From positions 635,464-699,463 of the forward strand of contig NZ_BMWC01000003.1 in the NCBI RefSeq assembly GCF_014651035.1: 64,000 nt of DNA, written 5' to 3'. Source of the stretch: Streptomyces lomondensis. GTDB lineage: Bacteria; Actinomycetota; Actinomycetes; Streptomycetales; Streptomycetaceae. Both the position numbers and the translations under genes were made by a program. A model generated the notes under the pieces. The model saw nothing but the letters and a program-made list of their open reading frames with translations, ran no database searches and was not told the origin of the DNA. Of the stretch, positions 8,482 to 17,074 are shown in pieces. Position 1 is the first letter of the stretch. Every line of letters begins with the position of its first letter.

Positions 8482-8655
8482 GTGACACCGGAGAAGACGA
8501 AACGCGATCAGCGCCCCAAGGAACGCGGCGAGCGCGCCGGCCGGCGGGCCGACGAGCTCGGCAGCCTCGACGTGTGGGCCCGGTCGGCCCCGATCCGCCT
8601 CGCGGGCTACGAGGAGGACCTCGCGGAGCCCCACATCCTGCCCAGCGTCGACTGA
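8482..8655 (+). CDS. Small hypothetical protein (57 residues), peptide-precursor-like layout
   Basis: The GTG at 8482 lies 7 bp after AAGGAG and reads 57 codons to TGA (8653-8655). The protein has a highly charged N-terminal half (MTPEKTKRDQRPKERGERAG). The C-terminal half is GSLDVWARSAPIRLAGYEED followed by LAEPHILPSVD. It has no cysteine, no signal peptide and no membrane segment. A charged leader plus a distinct, less charged tail is a layout seen in ribosomal peptide precursors, but no maturation enzyme is adjacent: the neighbours are two GNAT acetyltransferases downstream and an HD-like protein upstream. G/C-rich third positions and the ribosome-binding site support real coding. Function unknown; a small regulatory or adaptor protein is equally possible. 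Confidence 0.65.
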   Translation: MTPEKTKRDQRPKERGERAGRRADELGSLDVWARSAPIRLAGYEEDLAEPHILPSVD

Positions 8656-8712
8656 CAGCGGGCGGACACCCTCCGCGATCGCCGACCGCATGGGCGTGCC
8701 AGACTCACGTCC

Positions 8713-9195
8713 ATGCTGATCAAGGAAGCAACGGCGGACGACTGGCCGCGCATCTGGCCGTTCTGGCACCGCATCGTCGCCGCGGGTGAGACCTACGCCT
8801 GGGACCCGGGTACCTCCGAGGAGGAGGCCCGGGTCCTGTGGATGAACCCGGCGAAACGCGTCTACGTCGTCGAGGACGACAGCGGCGCCGTCGTCGCCTC
8901 CGCCTACCTCACCCCCAACTACGGCGGGCCCGCCGCCCGCATCGCCAACGCCGGCTTCATGGTCGACCCCGCCCAGGGCGGCCGGGGCTACGGCCGCGCC
9001 CTCGCCGAACACCTCCTGGCCGAGGCCAGAGCCGCCGGCTACCGGGGCATGGTGTTCAACGCCGTCGTCGAGACCAACCCGGCGGTGAAGCTGTGGACCT
9101 CTCTCGGCTTCACGATCCTCGGCACCGTCCCGGACGCCTTCGACCACCCCCGGCACGGCCGGGTGGGGCTGCACATCATGTACCGGGCGCTGTAG
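8713..9195 (+). CDS. GNAT family N-acetyltransferase
   Basis: 160 residues, one GNAT domain of normal length. It acetylates an unknown amine with acetyl-CoA in the cytoplasm. Motif A is GFMVDPAQGGRGYGRALAEHLL, with the Q/RxxGxG pyrophosphate loop as QGGRGYG. Motif B follows as NPAVKLWTSLGFTILGTVPDAF. The layout is the phosphinothricin/aminoglycoside-like single-domain type, but no substrate can be deduced. It is followed after 16 bp by a second, unrelated-looking GNAT gene with its own GGAGG-like ribosome-binding site, so the two are likely one transcript. The ATG at 8713 begins the conserved fold directly (LIKEATADDW). Confidence 0.9.
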   Translation: MLIKEATADDWPRIWPFWHRIVAAGETYAWDPGTSEEEARVLWMNPAKRVYVVEDDSGAVVASAYLTPNYGGPAARIANAGFMVDPAQGGRGYGRALAEHLLAEARAAGYRGMVFNAVVETNPAVKLWTSLGFTILGTVPDAFDHPRHGRVGLHIMYRAL

Positions 9196-9211
9196 ACCAT
9201 CGGAGGAGCCC

Positions 9212-9805
9212 ATGACCGGCCTTCGGGTGAAACCCCTCGAAGCGGCCACCTGGCCGGACTTCGCCGGTCTGGCCGAGCGGCACAACGGCGTGTGGGGCGG
9301 CTGCTGGTGCATGGCCTTCCACCCCGAGGGCATCGGCCGCGGCAGGACCCCGGAGCAGAACCGCTCCGAGAAGGAGACCCGGGTCCGCGAGGGTCGCGCG
9401 CACGCCGCCCTCGTCTACGACGGCCGGGACTGCGTCGGGTGGTGCCAGTTCGGGCCGCCCTCCGAACTGCCCCGCATCAAGCACCGGCGCGCCTACGAGA
9501 AGGACCTCGACGCCCTGCCGGACTGGCGGATCACCTGCTTCTTCGTCGATCGCGCCCACCGCCGCCGGGGCGTGGCCGCCGTCGCCCTCGAAGGCGCCCT
9601 CCGGGAGATCGCGCGGCTCGGCGGCGGATCCGTGGAGGGCTACCCCGAGGACACCGAGGACCGGTCGGTCTCCGCGTCGTTCCTGTTCACCGGCACGGTG
9701 GCGCTGTTCGAGCGCCAGGGCTTCGACCGGGTCCGGCGCCTCGGCAAGCATCACTGGGTGGTGGCCCGGGCGGTCGTCAGGGCCGGACGTACGGCCGGGT
9801 CATGA
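9212..9805 (+). CDS. GNAT family N-acetyltransferase
   Basis: 197 residues. It contains a GNAT core with the acetyl-CoA loop HRRRGVAAVALEGAL preceded by ITCFFVDRAH, a variant often annotated as a GCN5-related or antibiotic-type acetyltransferase in Streptomyces. The N-terminal segment has an aromatic and Cys-rich stretch (GVWGGCWCMAFHPEG) shared by this subfamily. The start at ATG 9212 follows GGAGGAG by 7 bp. Its 3' end overlaps the convergent VOC gene by 29 bp. Substrate unknown. The gene sits directly behind another GNAT gene, which suggests a shared transcript rather than a shared reaction. Confidence 0.88.
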   Translation: MTGLRVKPLEAATWPDFAGLAERHNGVWGGCWCMAFHPEGIGRGRTPEQNRSEKETRVREGRAHAALVYDGRDCVGWCQFGPPSELPRIKHRRAYEKDLDALPDWRITCFFVDRAHRRRGVAAVALEGALREIARLGGGSVEGYPEDTEDRSVSASFLFTGTVALFERQGFDRVRRLGKHHWVVARAVVRAGRTAGS

Positions 9806-10196
9806 TCTCCATGTTGTGGCCGTCCGGGTCGTCGAAGTAGGCGCCGCGTCCGCCGAAGAGGCTGTTGACCCGGCCGGGCTCGGTGTGGCTCGGGTCGGCG
9901 TAGTACGTCACCCCGAGCGCCTCCAGACGGGTGATCATCGCGTCGAACCGCTCCTCGGGCACGAGGAACGCGTAGTGCTGCGACTGGATCGGCTCGTCCC
10001 TCTTCTCGTAGTAGTCGAGGGTCACGCCGTTGCCCAGGTCGACGGGCAGGAACGGCCCGAAGGGGGCGCCGACCTCCAGGCCCAGGACGGCCGCCAGGAA
10101 CTCCGCCGACAGCCAGCGGTCCGAGGCGTACACGGCGGTGTGGTTGAGGTGGGCGACGGCGGTCGGCAGGTCAGGGGTGTGCTGTGCGTGGGACAT
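9777..10196 (-). CDS. VOC (glyoxalase/bleomycin-resistance/dioxygenase) superfamily protein
   Basis: 139 residues forming two beta-alpha-beta-beta-beta units. The metal-ligand positions look intact: His in LNHTAVYASD near the N-terminus, His in SQHYAFLVPEE, and Glu in DPDGHNMEIMTRP near the C-terminus. This supports a metal-dependent lyase, dioxygenase or resistance-type binding protein rather than an inactive member. No substrate can be assigned. The ATG at 10196 is the natural fold start. The gene converges with and overlaps the preceding GNAT gene by 29 bp at their 3' ends. It is transcribed alone; the next minus-strand gene is 208 bp upstream. Confidence 0.85.
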   Translation of the reverse strand: MSHAQHTPDLPTAVAHLNHTAVYASDRWLSAEFLAAVLGLEVGAPFGPFLPVDLGNGVTLDYYEKRDEPIQSQHYAFLVPEERFDAMITRLEALGVTYYADPSHTEPGRVNSLFGGRGAYFDDPDGHNMEIMTRPYVRP

Positions 10197-10404
10197 GCGT
10201 GAGTTCGTCTCCGGTTCACTGGTCTGCGGGAACGCGCCGGAAAGGGCGCGGGAAGGAAGGGAACACGGAGACGGGAGGCGGGGCTCGTGCCCTCTGCGGC
10301 TCTCGGACGGGCCCGGGCGGGGTCGCCCCCGCCGCGCTCACGCCGAGGCCGGGCGCCTCACTCGTGCATGGCCTACGGCCGACCCGGCAGTCACCCGGCC
10401 CACT

Positions 10405-11742
10405 CTAGTTCATCGGCGCCGTACGCCGCCACGGGTTTCGTTCCTCCAACTGGGCTGCCAGATCCAGCAGTTGGGACTCCGTGCCGGGCCGGCCCACCAG
10501 CTGCACGGCGCACGGGGCGCCGGAGGGCAGGGTTCCGCAGGGGATCGCCATGGCGGGCCAGCCGGTCAGGTTCCATGCGGGCGTCAGGGGCGAGTACTGC
10601 GTGTTGGCCAGCACGTTGCTCAGCCAGCCCCGCTCGTGCCAGGGTCCGGCCTTCGGGGAGCGGCGGGCGAGCGCGGGCGTGAGCAGCACGTCGTGTTCCG
10701 TGAAGAACGGTTCCAGCCGTCGCCGCAGCTGTTCCCGGCTGCTTCCGGAGCGCACCGCGGCCATGAAGGGGCGGCCGAGGCGCGCGTGGACGCGGGTGCG
10801 TCGGGTCAGCAGACGCGGGTCCAGGTGCCGGGCGTCCGCCGCGGTGCCCGCCGTCCAGTGGGCCAGTGCCGTCGTCGCCAGCGACAACGGGTAGGGCGGG
10901 TCGGCGCGCCGGACCTGATGGCCCGCTCTCATCAGCACCCCGGCCGCCTCCCGGGCGGCCGCCGCGTACGGCCGGCTGATGGTGACGCCGGCGAGCGGAC
11001 TGCGCAGCGACACGGCGACCCTGAGCGTGCCGGGCTCGGACCGGGGGACGGGCCCGGTGCCGGCGAGCACCGCGAGCATCAGCCGGGCGTCCTCGACGGT
11101 CGTGGCCAGCGGGCCGTTCTCCGACATGCCGAACCAGGTGCTGTCGCCCGCCGGGACCACTCCCCGTCCCGGCTTGAGGGTGACCAGGCCGCAGTTGGCG
11201 GCCGGTATCCGCAGGGAGCCCATGCCGTCGTTGCCGAGGGCGATCGGCACCATCCCGGCCGCGACGGCCGCGGCACTGCCGCCCGACGAACCGCCCGCCG
11301 AGCGCGCGGGGTCCCAGGGGTTGCGGGAGGTGCCCAGCACACCGTCGGTCGTGCCGAAGACACACAGCTCGGGCACGTTCGTCAGCCCCACCACCACCGC
11401 GCCCGCGGCCCGCAGCCGGGCCACCGTCACATGGTCCTGCGCGGCGGGCGTGTCCGGCGTCGCGGCCGAGCCGACGCGCCGGGACTCGCCGCGCACGGCC
11501 AGGTTGTCCTTGACGGCCACGGGCACCCCCGCCAGAGGCAGTTCGGCGAAGTCGCCGCGCGCGGACACCTCGTCGGCCTCGGCCAGTGCCGCTTCGGCAC
11601 GCACCCTGCGGAAGGCCCCGACACGGCCGTCGAACCGCTCGATCCGGGCGAGGTGCTCGGCCACCACCTCCCGGGGCGTGACCCGCTTCTCGCGGACGGC
11701 GGCGGATATCTCTGCGGCGGTGCGGCCGGCCCAGGTGGTCAC
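10405..11742 (-). CDS. Amidase (amidase-signature family)
   Basis: 445 residues, the usual length for the amidase-signature family, which hydrolyses carboxamides using a Ser-cisSer-Lys triad. The Lys is in GVPVAVKDNLAVRG. The glycine/serine-rich signature is SAGGSSGGSAAAVAAGMVPIAL. The nucleophile region is NDGMGSLRIPAANCGLVTLKPG, where the more common GGSIRIPA appears as MGSLRIPA, so the cis-Ser position deserves a check. The GTG start at 11742 has GGAG about 8 bp upstream. It is divergent from the GH20 gene with a 225-bp promoter region between them. The substrate is unknown; it could be a plain amide or a GatA-like paralogue, but no gatB/gatC lies nearby. Confidence 0.9.
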   Translation of the reverse strand: MTTWAGRTAAEISAAVREKRVTPREVVAEHLARIERFDGRVGAFRRVRAEAALAEADEVSARGDFAELPLAGVPVAVKDNLAVRGESRRVGSAATPDTPAAQDHVTVARLRAAGAVVVGLTNVPELCVFGTTDGVLGTSRNPWDPARSAGGSSGGSAAAVAAGMVPIALGNDGMGSLRIPAANCGLVTLKPGRGVVPAGDSTWFGMSENGPLATTVEDARLMLAVLAGTGPVPRSEPGTLRVAVSLRSPLAGVTISRPYAAAAREAAGVLMRAGHQVRRADPPYPLSLATTALAHWTAGTAADARHLDPRLLTRRTRVHARLGRPFMAAVRSGSSREQLRRRLEPFFTEHDVLLTPALARRSPKAGPWHERGWLSNVLANTQYSPLTPAWNLTGWPAMAIPCGTLPSGAPCAVQLVGRPGTESQLLDLAAQLEERNPWRRTAPMN

Positions 11743-11912
11743 GGAGGCTCCTCGGAATGGAGAGGGACGGGCTTACTGGCGAGTACGTAGGGAGAACTGT
11801 GCACCGGTCGGGGGCGCACGTCGAGGTCGCCGACCGGTCCATGCGCCCCGGTCCGCCCCCGCGCGCCCCGTACCTCCGATCAATAGCTCAACTTTCGCCC
11901 GCGCAGGCCCCA

Positions 11913-11955
11913 TTGACAGCTGTCGATGCCAGCTCAATCATCAGACGTCGGATGA
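11913..11955 (+). promoter_or_regulatory. Predicted promoter with palindromic operator over the -10, upstream of GH20-GH29
   Basis: TTGACA (11913-11918), a 17-bp spacer and AATCAT (11936-11941) fit a housekeeping promoter. An 18-bp palindrome, TCATCAGACGTCGGATGA (11938-11955, one mismatched pair), overlaps the -10 and ends 12 bp before the start codon. The spacing is what a repressor site would show. The centre GACGTC with flanking CATC/GATG resembles operators of FCD-type GntR regulators, but this is inference. Confidence 0.6.
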
Positions 11956-11967
11956 ATGGGGAGCCGG

Positions 11968-13815
11968 ATGACTGAGCGCAGAAGACGGCGGGTGCGGTGG
12001 GCCGGACTCCTGTCGGTGCTGGTACTGCTCGTCGGCCCGGCACCGGCGGTCGCCGCCCGGGAGGAGCCGCGGACACCGGTCACCGTGCCCGCACTCGCCG
12101 ACTGGACCCCGGAACCCGGCAGTTACGCCTACGACGGGGACACCCGCCTCGTGGCCGGCACCGGAGCCGAACGCCGGGTCGCCTCCACCCTCGCCGCCGA
12201 CCTCCGCGCGGCCGGCCACGGCACGGTCCCGGTCGTACGGGGCGGAGCCCGGGCCGGTGACATCGTTATCGACATCCGGCCCGGCCGGACCTCGCTCGGC
12301 CCCGAGGGCTACGAACTCCACGCCGGGCGGCGGCTGTCGGTGACCGGCGCGACAGAGACCGGTGCCTTCTACGGCACCCGCACCCTCCTCCAGCTCCTCG
12401 CACAGGACGACCGCGTCCCCGCCGGACGCACCGTCGACGTACCCCGCTACCGGGAACGGGGCGTCGGCGTCTGCGCCTGCTACATCCACGTCTCCCTGCC
12501 CTGGCTGGAGAACCTGGTGCGCGAGATGGCGTACCACAAGCTCAACCAGCTGCTCCTCGAACTCAAGGTGAAGAGCGACGCCCACCCCGAGGCCAACACC
12601 TGGGGCTACTACACCGAGGACGAGATCCGCCGGCTGGTCGCCCTCGGCGAGGAGTACCACGTCGAGATCATCCCCGAGATCAACTCCCCGGGGCACATGG
12701 ACCCGTGGATCGAGAACCGCCCCGACCTCCAGCTCACCGACCGGGACGGCACCAAGCAGCCGTCACGGCTGGACATCACGCGGCCCGAGGCCTTCGCCTA
12801 CTACACGAGCCTGATGGACGAGTACGCCCGGGTCTTCCCCGCGCGGGAGTGGCACATGGGCGCCGACGAGTACATGCTCGGCTCCGACTTCGCCAAGTAC
12901 CCGCAGGTCCTGGAGTACGCGCGGGGGAGATACGGCCCGGACGCCACACCCCAGGACGCGTTCGTGGACTTCGTCAACCGCGTCCACGCCTACGCGGCGG
13001 GCAAGGGCAAGCGGCTGCGGATCTGGAACGACGGGCTCACCGGCGCCAACACGGTGCCGGTGGCGGCCGGTACGACGGTCGAGCACTGGCTGGACGTGGC
13101 GGTCAAGCCGAGCCGGCTCATCGCCCAGGGCCACCCCCTGATGAACGCGGCCTACGCGCTCTATCTCGTCCGCGGCGGCTTCCACACCGACACCGAGGCG
13201 CTGTACGACCAGAGCTGGGACCCGCGCAGCTTCGAGGGCGAGCAACTCGCCTCCGCCGACGGCATCACCGGCGCGAAGATCAGCCTCTGGCCCGACAACG
13301 GCCGCGGCGAGACCGAGAACGAGGTCGCCGTCGCCCTGTGGCCCGCCCTGCGCCACATCGCCCAAGCCACCTGGGGCGAACCGCACCCCGACGCCACGTA
13401 CGCCGAGTTCACCGCGCGCGGCGCCGAGGTGGGGCACGCGCCCGGACGGCGGGACCTGACCCGGGTGCCGGTGGCGGACGGGACCTACACGTTCCGCACA
13501 TCCGGCAGCTCCTTCACCGCCGCCCTCCGGCGCACGCCCGACGGCTATGTGACCCTGCGGACCGCCGACGGCTGCCTGGCGGTGCGCGGCGGGAAACTCA
13601 CGCTGAACGTGCCGCTCCAGCCGGGTGTCGAGGTGACGCCGCAGGCCTGCGATCCCGCCGACACCCTCCAGCGCTGGCAGCCGGTCCCGGCCGGGGGCGG
13701 CGGCCACCGGCTCGTCAACGCGATCACGCGGATGACGGTGAGCGTGACGGACGACGGCCGGCTCGCGCAGTACCCGCCCGACCAGCGCACCCCCGCCGTC
13801 TGGCATCTGACCTGA
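11968..13815 (+). CDS. Secreted beta-N-acetylhexosaminidase, GH20
   Basis: 615 residues, removing terminal GlcNAc/GalNAc from glycans outside the cell. The ATG at 11968 is chosen over the in-frame ATG at 11956 because GGGGAG ends 4 bp before it. A signal peptide follows (RRRRRVRWAGLLSVLVLLVG, cleavage near VAA-RE). The GH20b domain precedes a TIM barrel. The substrate-assisted catalytic pair is D300-E301 in HMGADEYM (family motif HxGGDE, second Gly replaced by Ala). The last ~125 residues form a beta-rich domain with a ricin-like look (LRTADGCLAVRGGK). It forms an operon with the GH29 fucosidase 12 bp downstream. The two enzymes could trim fucosylated, hexosamine-containing glycans together. 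Confidence 0.9.
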   Translation: MTERRRRRVRWAGLLSVLVLLVGPAPAVAAREEPRTPVTVPALADWTPEPGSYAYDGDTRLVAGTGAERRVASTLAADLRAAGHGTVPVVRGGARAGDIVIDIRPGRTSLGPEGYELHAGRRLSVTGATETGAFYGTRTLLQLLAQDDRVPAGRTVDVPRYRERGVGVCACYIHVSLPWLENLVREMAYHKLNQLLLELKVKSDAHPEANTWGYYTEDEIRRLVALGEEYHVEIIPEINSPGHMDPWIENRPDLQLTDRDGTKQPSRLDITRPEAFAYYTSLMDEYARVFPAREWHMGADEYMLGSDFAKYPQVLEYARGRYGPDATPQDAFVDFVNRVHAYAAGKGKRLRIWNDGLTGANTVPVAAGTTVEHWLDVAVKPSRLIAQGHPLMNAAYALYLVRGGFHTDTEALYDQSWDPRSFEGEQLASADGITGAKISLWPDNGRGETENEVAVALWPALRHIAQATWGEPHPDATYAEFTARGAEVGHAPGRRDLTRVPVADGTYTFRTSGSSFTAALRRTPDGYVTLRTADGCLAVRGGKLTLNVPLQPGVEVTPQACDPADTLQRWQPVPAGGGGHRLVNAITRMTVSVTDDGRLAQYPPDQRTPAVWHLT

Positions 13816-13827
13816 GGAGTCATCGCC

Positions 13828-15363
13828 ATGGCCGTTCCCCGACGCGTGTTCCTCGCCTCGGCCACCGCCCTCGCCGCGACCGCCGGCGTGACGGCACCCG
13901 CGACCGCCGCTTCCGACGACCCCGGCCACCGCATCCCCGTCAGCCCCGACGACACACCGGAGGACCTGGTCCGCAAGGCCTCCCGGGTGCGCCCCACCGC
14001 ACGGCAGATCGCCTGGCAGCGCCTGGAGCGCACCGCGTTCCTGCATTTCGGCGTGAACACCTTCACCGGCCTGGAATGGGGCACCGGCGACGAGGACCCG
14101 GACGTCTTCCAGCCGGCCGGACTCGACACCGACCAGTGGGCCCGTGCCCTGCGCGACGGCGGTTTCACGCTCGCCATCCTCACCGTCAAGCACCACGACG
14201 GCTTCGTCCTCTACCCCTCCCGCTACACCGCCCACACGGTGGCGTCGAGCAGCTGGCGCGACGGCCGGGGCGACGTCCTGCGCGCGTTCGCCGACTCCAT
14301 GCGGCGGCACGGCCTCAAGGTCGGCGTCTACATCTCGCCCGCCGATGAGAACCAGTACCTGCACGGCGTGTACGCCAACGGCAGCGCCCGCGCCGACCGC
14401 ACGATCCCCACCCTCGTCGACGGCGACGACCGCACACCGCCCCGCTCGCACACGCTCCCGGCCACCGACTACGGCGCCCACATGCTCAACCAGCTCTACG
14501 AGGTGCTCACCGAGTACGGCCCGGTCGACGAGGTGTGGTTCGACGGAGCCCAGGGCCACATCCCGCCGGACCAGGTCGAGAAGTACGACTGGGACAGCTG
14601 GTACGCCCTCGTGCGGGCGCTCGCCCCGGACGCCGTCGTCGCCGTGACCGGGCCGGACGTGCGCTGGGTCGGCAACGAGGGCGGGCTCGCCCGGGATGAC
14701 GAGTGGAGCGTCGTACCCGTCCAGGAGCAGGACTACGGGCGGACCGACTACGCCCTCTCCTACGACGCCCCCGACATGGGCAGCCGGGACGCGCTGGCCG
14801 CTGCCCGGCCCGTGGCCGACTACCTGCAGTGGTGGCCCGCCGAGTGCGACGTGTCGATCCGGGACGGCTGGTTCTACCACGCCGACCAGCAGCCCAAGAG
14901 CGTCGAGCAGTTGACGGACCTCTACTTCCGGTCCGTCGGCCGGAACTCGGTGCTGCTGCTCAACGTCCCGCCGGACACGGACGGGCTGCTGCCCGCCGCC
15001 GATGTGGCGCGGCTGCGGGAGTTCCGCGAGCGGATCGACCGGGAGCTGCCCGAGGACCTGGCGCGCGGCGCCCGGACCGGCGGCGCGCCGGGCCGGGTCA
15101 CCGTCGACCTCGGCCGGGAGCGGGAGGTGGACCGGGTCCGGCTGGCGGAGGACGTCCGGTACGGGCAGCAGGTGGAGGGCTTCGTCGTGGAGGCGTACCG
15201 CGACGGCCGCTGGACGGAGGCGGCCCGGGCGGGGGTGATCGGCGCGAGCCGGATCCTGCTGCTGCCCGGGGCCGTGCGGGCCCGGCGGTGGCGGCTGCGG
15301 GTGACCGGGGCGCGAGGGACCGTGCGGATCGCGGAGTTCGGGCTGTACCGGTCCCGGGTGTGA
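13828..15363 (+). CDS. Secreted alpha-L-fucosidase, GH29, with C-terminal F5/8-type-C-like domain
   Basis: 511 residues, releasing L-fucose from glycans. The N-terminus, MAVPRRVFLASATALAATAG, carries RR-x-F-L before a hydrophobic stretch and so looks like a Tat signal. The catalytic TIM barrel contains HFGVNTFTGLEWGTG and KHHDGFVLYPS. The expected nucleophile Asp is D239 in VWFDGAQGH. After about residue 400 a discoidin-like beta sandwich begins (VTVDLGREREVDRVRLAEDV). It starts 12 bp after the GH20 stop with GAGGAG upstream. An L-fucose uptake and catabolism operon begins 2.6 kb downstream, which makes fucose the most likely released sugar. Length and domain order are usual for bacterial GH29. 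Confidence 0.92.
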   Translation: MAVPRRVFLASATALAATAGVTAPATAASDDPGHRIPVSPDDTPEDLVRKASRVRPTARQIAWQRLERTAFLHFGVNTFTGLEWGTGDEDPDVFQPAGLDTDQWARALRDGGFTLAILTVKHHDGFVLYPSRYTAHTVASSSWRDGRGDVLRAFADSMRRHGLKVGVYISPADENQYLHGVYANGSARADRTIPTLVDGDDRTPPRSHTLPATDYGAHMLNQLYEVLTEYGPVDEVWFDGAQGHIPPDQVEKYDWDSWYALVRALAPDAVVAVTGPDVRWVGNEGGLARDDEWSVVPVQEQDYGRTDYALSYDAPDMGSRDALAAARPVADYLQWWPAECDVSIRDGWFYHADQQPKSVEQLTDLYFRSVGRNSVLLLNVPPDTDGLLPAADVARLREFRERIDRELPEDLARGARTGGAPGRVTVDLGREREVDRVRLAEDVRYGQQVEGFVVEAYRDGRWTEAARAGVIGASRILLLPGAVRARRWRLRVTGARGTVRIAEFGLYRSRV

Positions 15364-15368
15364 CGGGC

Positions 15369-16400
15369 TCAGCGCAGGTGGCGCGCGAAGAAGGCCTCGG
15401 TGACGTCCATTTCGGCCGCCCACCGCGGCCCGAACGTGTGGCCTTCACCGGCGACGGCACGCAGCTCGACGTCCTTGCCCGCCTTCTCGAACGCCGCGGC
15501 GGCCTCCCGTGACCAGGCGAGGGGGCAGGTGTCGTCCGCGGTGCCGTGCTGGATCAGCAGGGGCTCGGTCACCCGGTCGGCGAAGGTGAGGGGCGAGACA
15601 TCGCGCCAGAACGCCGGGTTCTCCTTCGGCGTGCCGTGCTTCTCCTCGATCTCGGCCACGAGGGGGTCGCCGTCGGGCCGCTGGAAGTGGTCGATGTTCT
15701 CCTGCGGCCGTGCGCTGACCGGCGCGTACGCGACCGCCGCGTCGAACAGGCCGGGCGCCACGACCAGCGTGTTGTACACGACCCCGCCGCCCATCGACCG
15801 GCCGAACAGCCCGATGCGGTCGCCGTCGATCTCCGGGCGCCCGGAGTCGCGCAGGGCCAGGGCGGCGCCGATGACGTCCTCGGTGTAGCCGAGGCGCAGG
15901 TCGACGTCGTTGCCCGGGTCCTTGTCCGAGCGGGCGTGGTTGCGGTAGTCGGTGTGCAGGACGACATAGCCGCTGCGGGCCAGGCGGTCCTGCTCGCGGG
16001 GCATGCCCTGGCCGCTGACGTAGACGTCCGGGTCGATGTACCCGTGCGCCAGCACCAGCGCCGGGAAGGGGCCCTCGCCCTCGGGGATGTTCATGATCCC
16101 CGAGATCGTCAGGCCGTTCGCCTCGTACGTGACGGCGTAGCGGGTGTAGGCGGAGGTGCGGTCGAGCACATCGCCGAGGCGCAGCCCGGAGCCGGTGTGC
16201 TCGCGCCGCATCAGGGCCGGGAGGGAGACGGGGTCGGCCGCGGTGGGGGTGGGGGAGGGCGTGACGCGGGGGCTTTCGCTCGTGGCCCGGGCCGGTGCCG
16301 GCGACGGCTCGGGGACGCCTTCCTCCCCGCCGCCGGTGCAGCCGAGCGCGACGGCCAGCAGCAGTCCGGCGGCGGCACAGGCGGTGCCCCGTAGGCGCAT
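15369..16400 (-). CDS. Alpha/beta hydrolase (dienelactone/S9-like) with lipoprotein-type signal
   Basis: 343 residues. The ATG at 16400 gives MRLRGTACAAAGLLLAVALG then Cys, a signal with a weak lipobox (VALGC). A longer in-frame start at 16502 would add 34 residues with no signal character, so I reject it. A Pro/Ser/Thr linker (PSPAPARATSESP) leads to an alpha/beta hydrolase. The nucleophile is S202 in GRSMGGG, the acid Asp lies in HGTADDTCPL, and the base His in AGEGHTFGP. HTDYRNHARSDKDPGND recalls prolyl-oligopeptidase-like acyl-peptide hydrolases and dienelactone hydrolases. An outward-facing esterase or peptidase is likely; the substrate is unknown. It converges on the GH29 gene with a 5-bp gap. 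Confidence 0.85.
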   Translation of the reverse strand: MRLRGTACAAAGLLLAVALGCTGGGEEGVPEPSPAPARATSESPRVTPSPTPTAADPVSLPALMRREHTGSGLRLGDVLDRTSAYTRYAVTYEANGLTISGIMNIPEGEGPFPALVLAHGYIDPDVYVSGQGMPREQDRLARSGYVVLHTDYRNHARSDKDPGNDVDLRLGYTEDVIGAALALRDSGRPEIDGDRIGLFGRSMGGGVVYNTLVVAPGLFDAAVAYAPVSARPQENIDHFQRPDGDPLVAEIEEKHGTPKENPAFWRDVSPLTFADRVTEPLLIQHGTADDTCPLAWSREAAAAFEKAGKDVELRAVAGEGHTFGPRWAAEMDVTEAFFARHLR

Positions 16401-16562
16401 ACCGTCCATTGTGGCGCACGCGCTGGTGCCGGGTGCGGGCATCGTCGGCGCGGTGCGCGAGGGCTGGTGCGGGGAGACGCAGGTCACACCCGTCCATGTC
16501 ACATCGTGGTGAGCCGCTGACTCATAAGGGCGTAAGCACCGACAACGACAAGGGAGCTCACC

Positions 16563-17036
16563 ATGAGCGCGCGTCTGGACGTCTTCGCCCTCCCGAGCGG
16601 GAGCAAGCTCGTCAAGCAGTTCTACTCCGTGGGGCGGCTGGTCGTGGAGTCACCGCTGCCGGCCGCCACGCGGGAGCTGGTCTCGCTGCGGGTGAGCCAG
16701 ATCAACGGCTGCGCGGTCTGCCTCGACATGCACACCAAGGAGGCCGCGGCGGCAGGCGAGTCCTCCGTACGTCTCCATCTGGTCGCGGGATGGCGGGAGG
16801 CCACGGTCTTCACCGAGGCCGAGCGCGCCGCGCTGGAGCTGGCCGAGCAGGGCACCCGCATCGCGGACGGGGCCGGCGGCGTCCCGGACGAGGTGTGGGA
16901 GCGGGCCGCCAAGCACTACGGCGAGGAGCAGCTCGTCGCGCTGGTGACCCTGATCGCCTTCATGAACACCGCGAACCGGCTGAACGTCATCCTCCAGCAG
17001 CCGGCCGGTGATTATCAGCCGAGTCAGTTCAAGTAG
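16563..17036 (+). CDS. AhpD-like / carboxymuconolactone decarboxylase family protein
   Basis: 157 residues, all-helical fold. The redox motif C50-x2-C53 with H57 appears in QINGCAVCLDMHTKEAAAAG. That is the alkylhydroperoxidase AhpD-core signature rather than the CxxC-less decarboxylase. A peroxidase or thiol-disulfide role in the cytoplasm is therefore likely. The start ATG 16563 follows GGGAG by 6 bp. It stands alone: the upstream gene is divergent, and the downstream GntR gene converges on it across a small hairpin. No regulator or reductase partner is adjacent. Confidence 0.88.
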   Translation: MSARLDVFALPSGSKLVKQFYSVGRLVVESPLPAATRELVSLRVSQINGCAVCLDMHTKEAAAAGESSVRLHLVAGWREATVFTEAERAALELAEQGTRIADGAGGVPDEVWERAAKHYGEEQLVALVTLIAFMNTANRLNVILQQPAGDYQPSQFK

Positions 17037-17047
17037 CGGGACAGCGC

Positions 17048-17074
17048 CGGGCCCTGGGATCGACCTAGGGCCCG
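17048..17074. terminator. Small bidirectional terminator between the AhpD-like and GntR genes
   Basis: CGGGCCCT (17048-17055) and AGGGCCCG (17067-17074) form a perfect 8-bp stem. The right arm overlaps the GntR stop codon. It lies 11 bp after the AhpD-like stop. Confidence 0.55.

Noticed and set aside
16401..16502. Longer start for the alpha/beta hydrolase lipoprotein
   Set aside because: The extra 34 residues precede a normal signal peptide start and have no signal or coding character.
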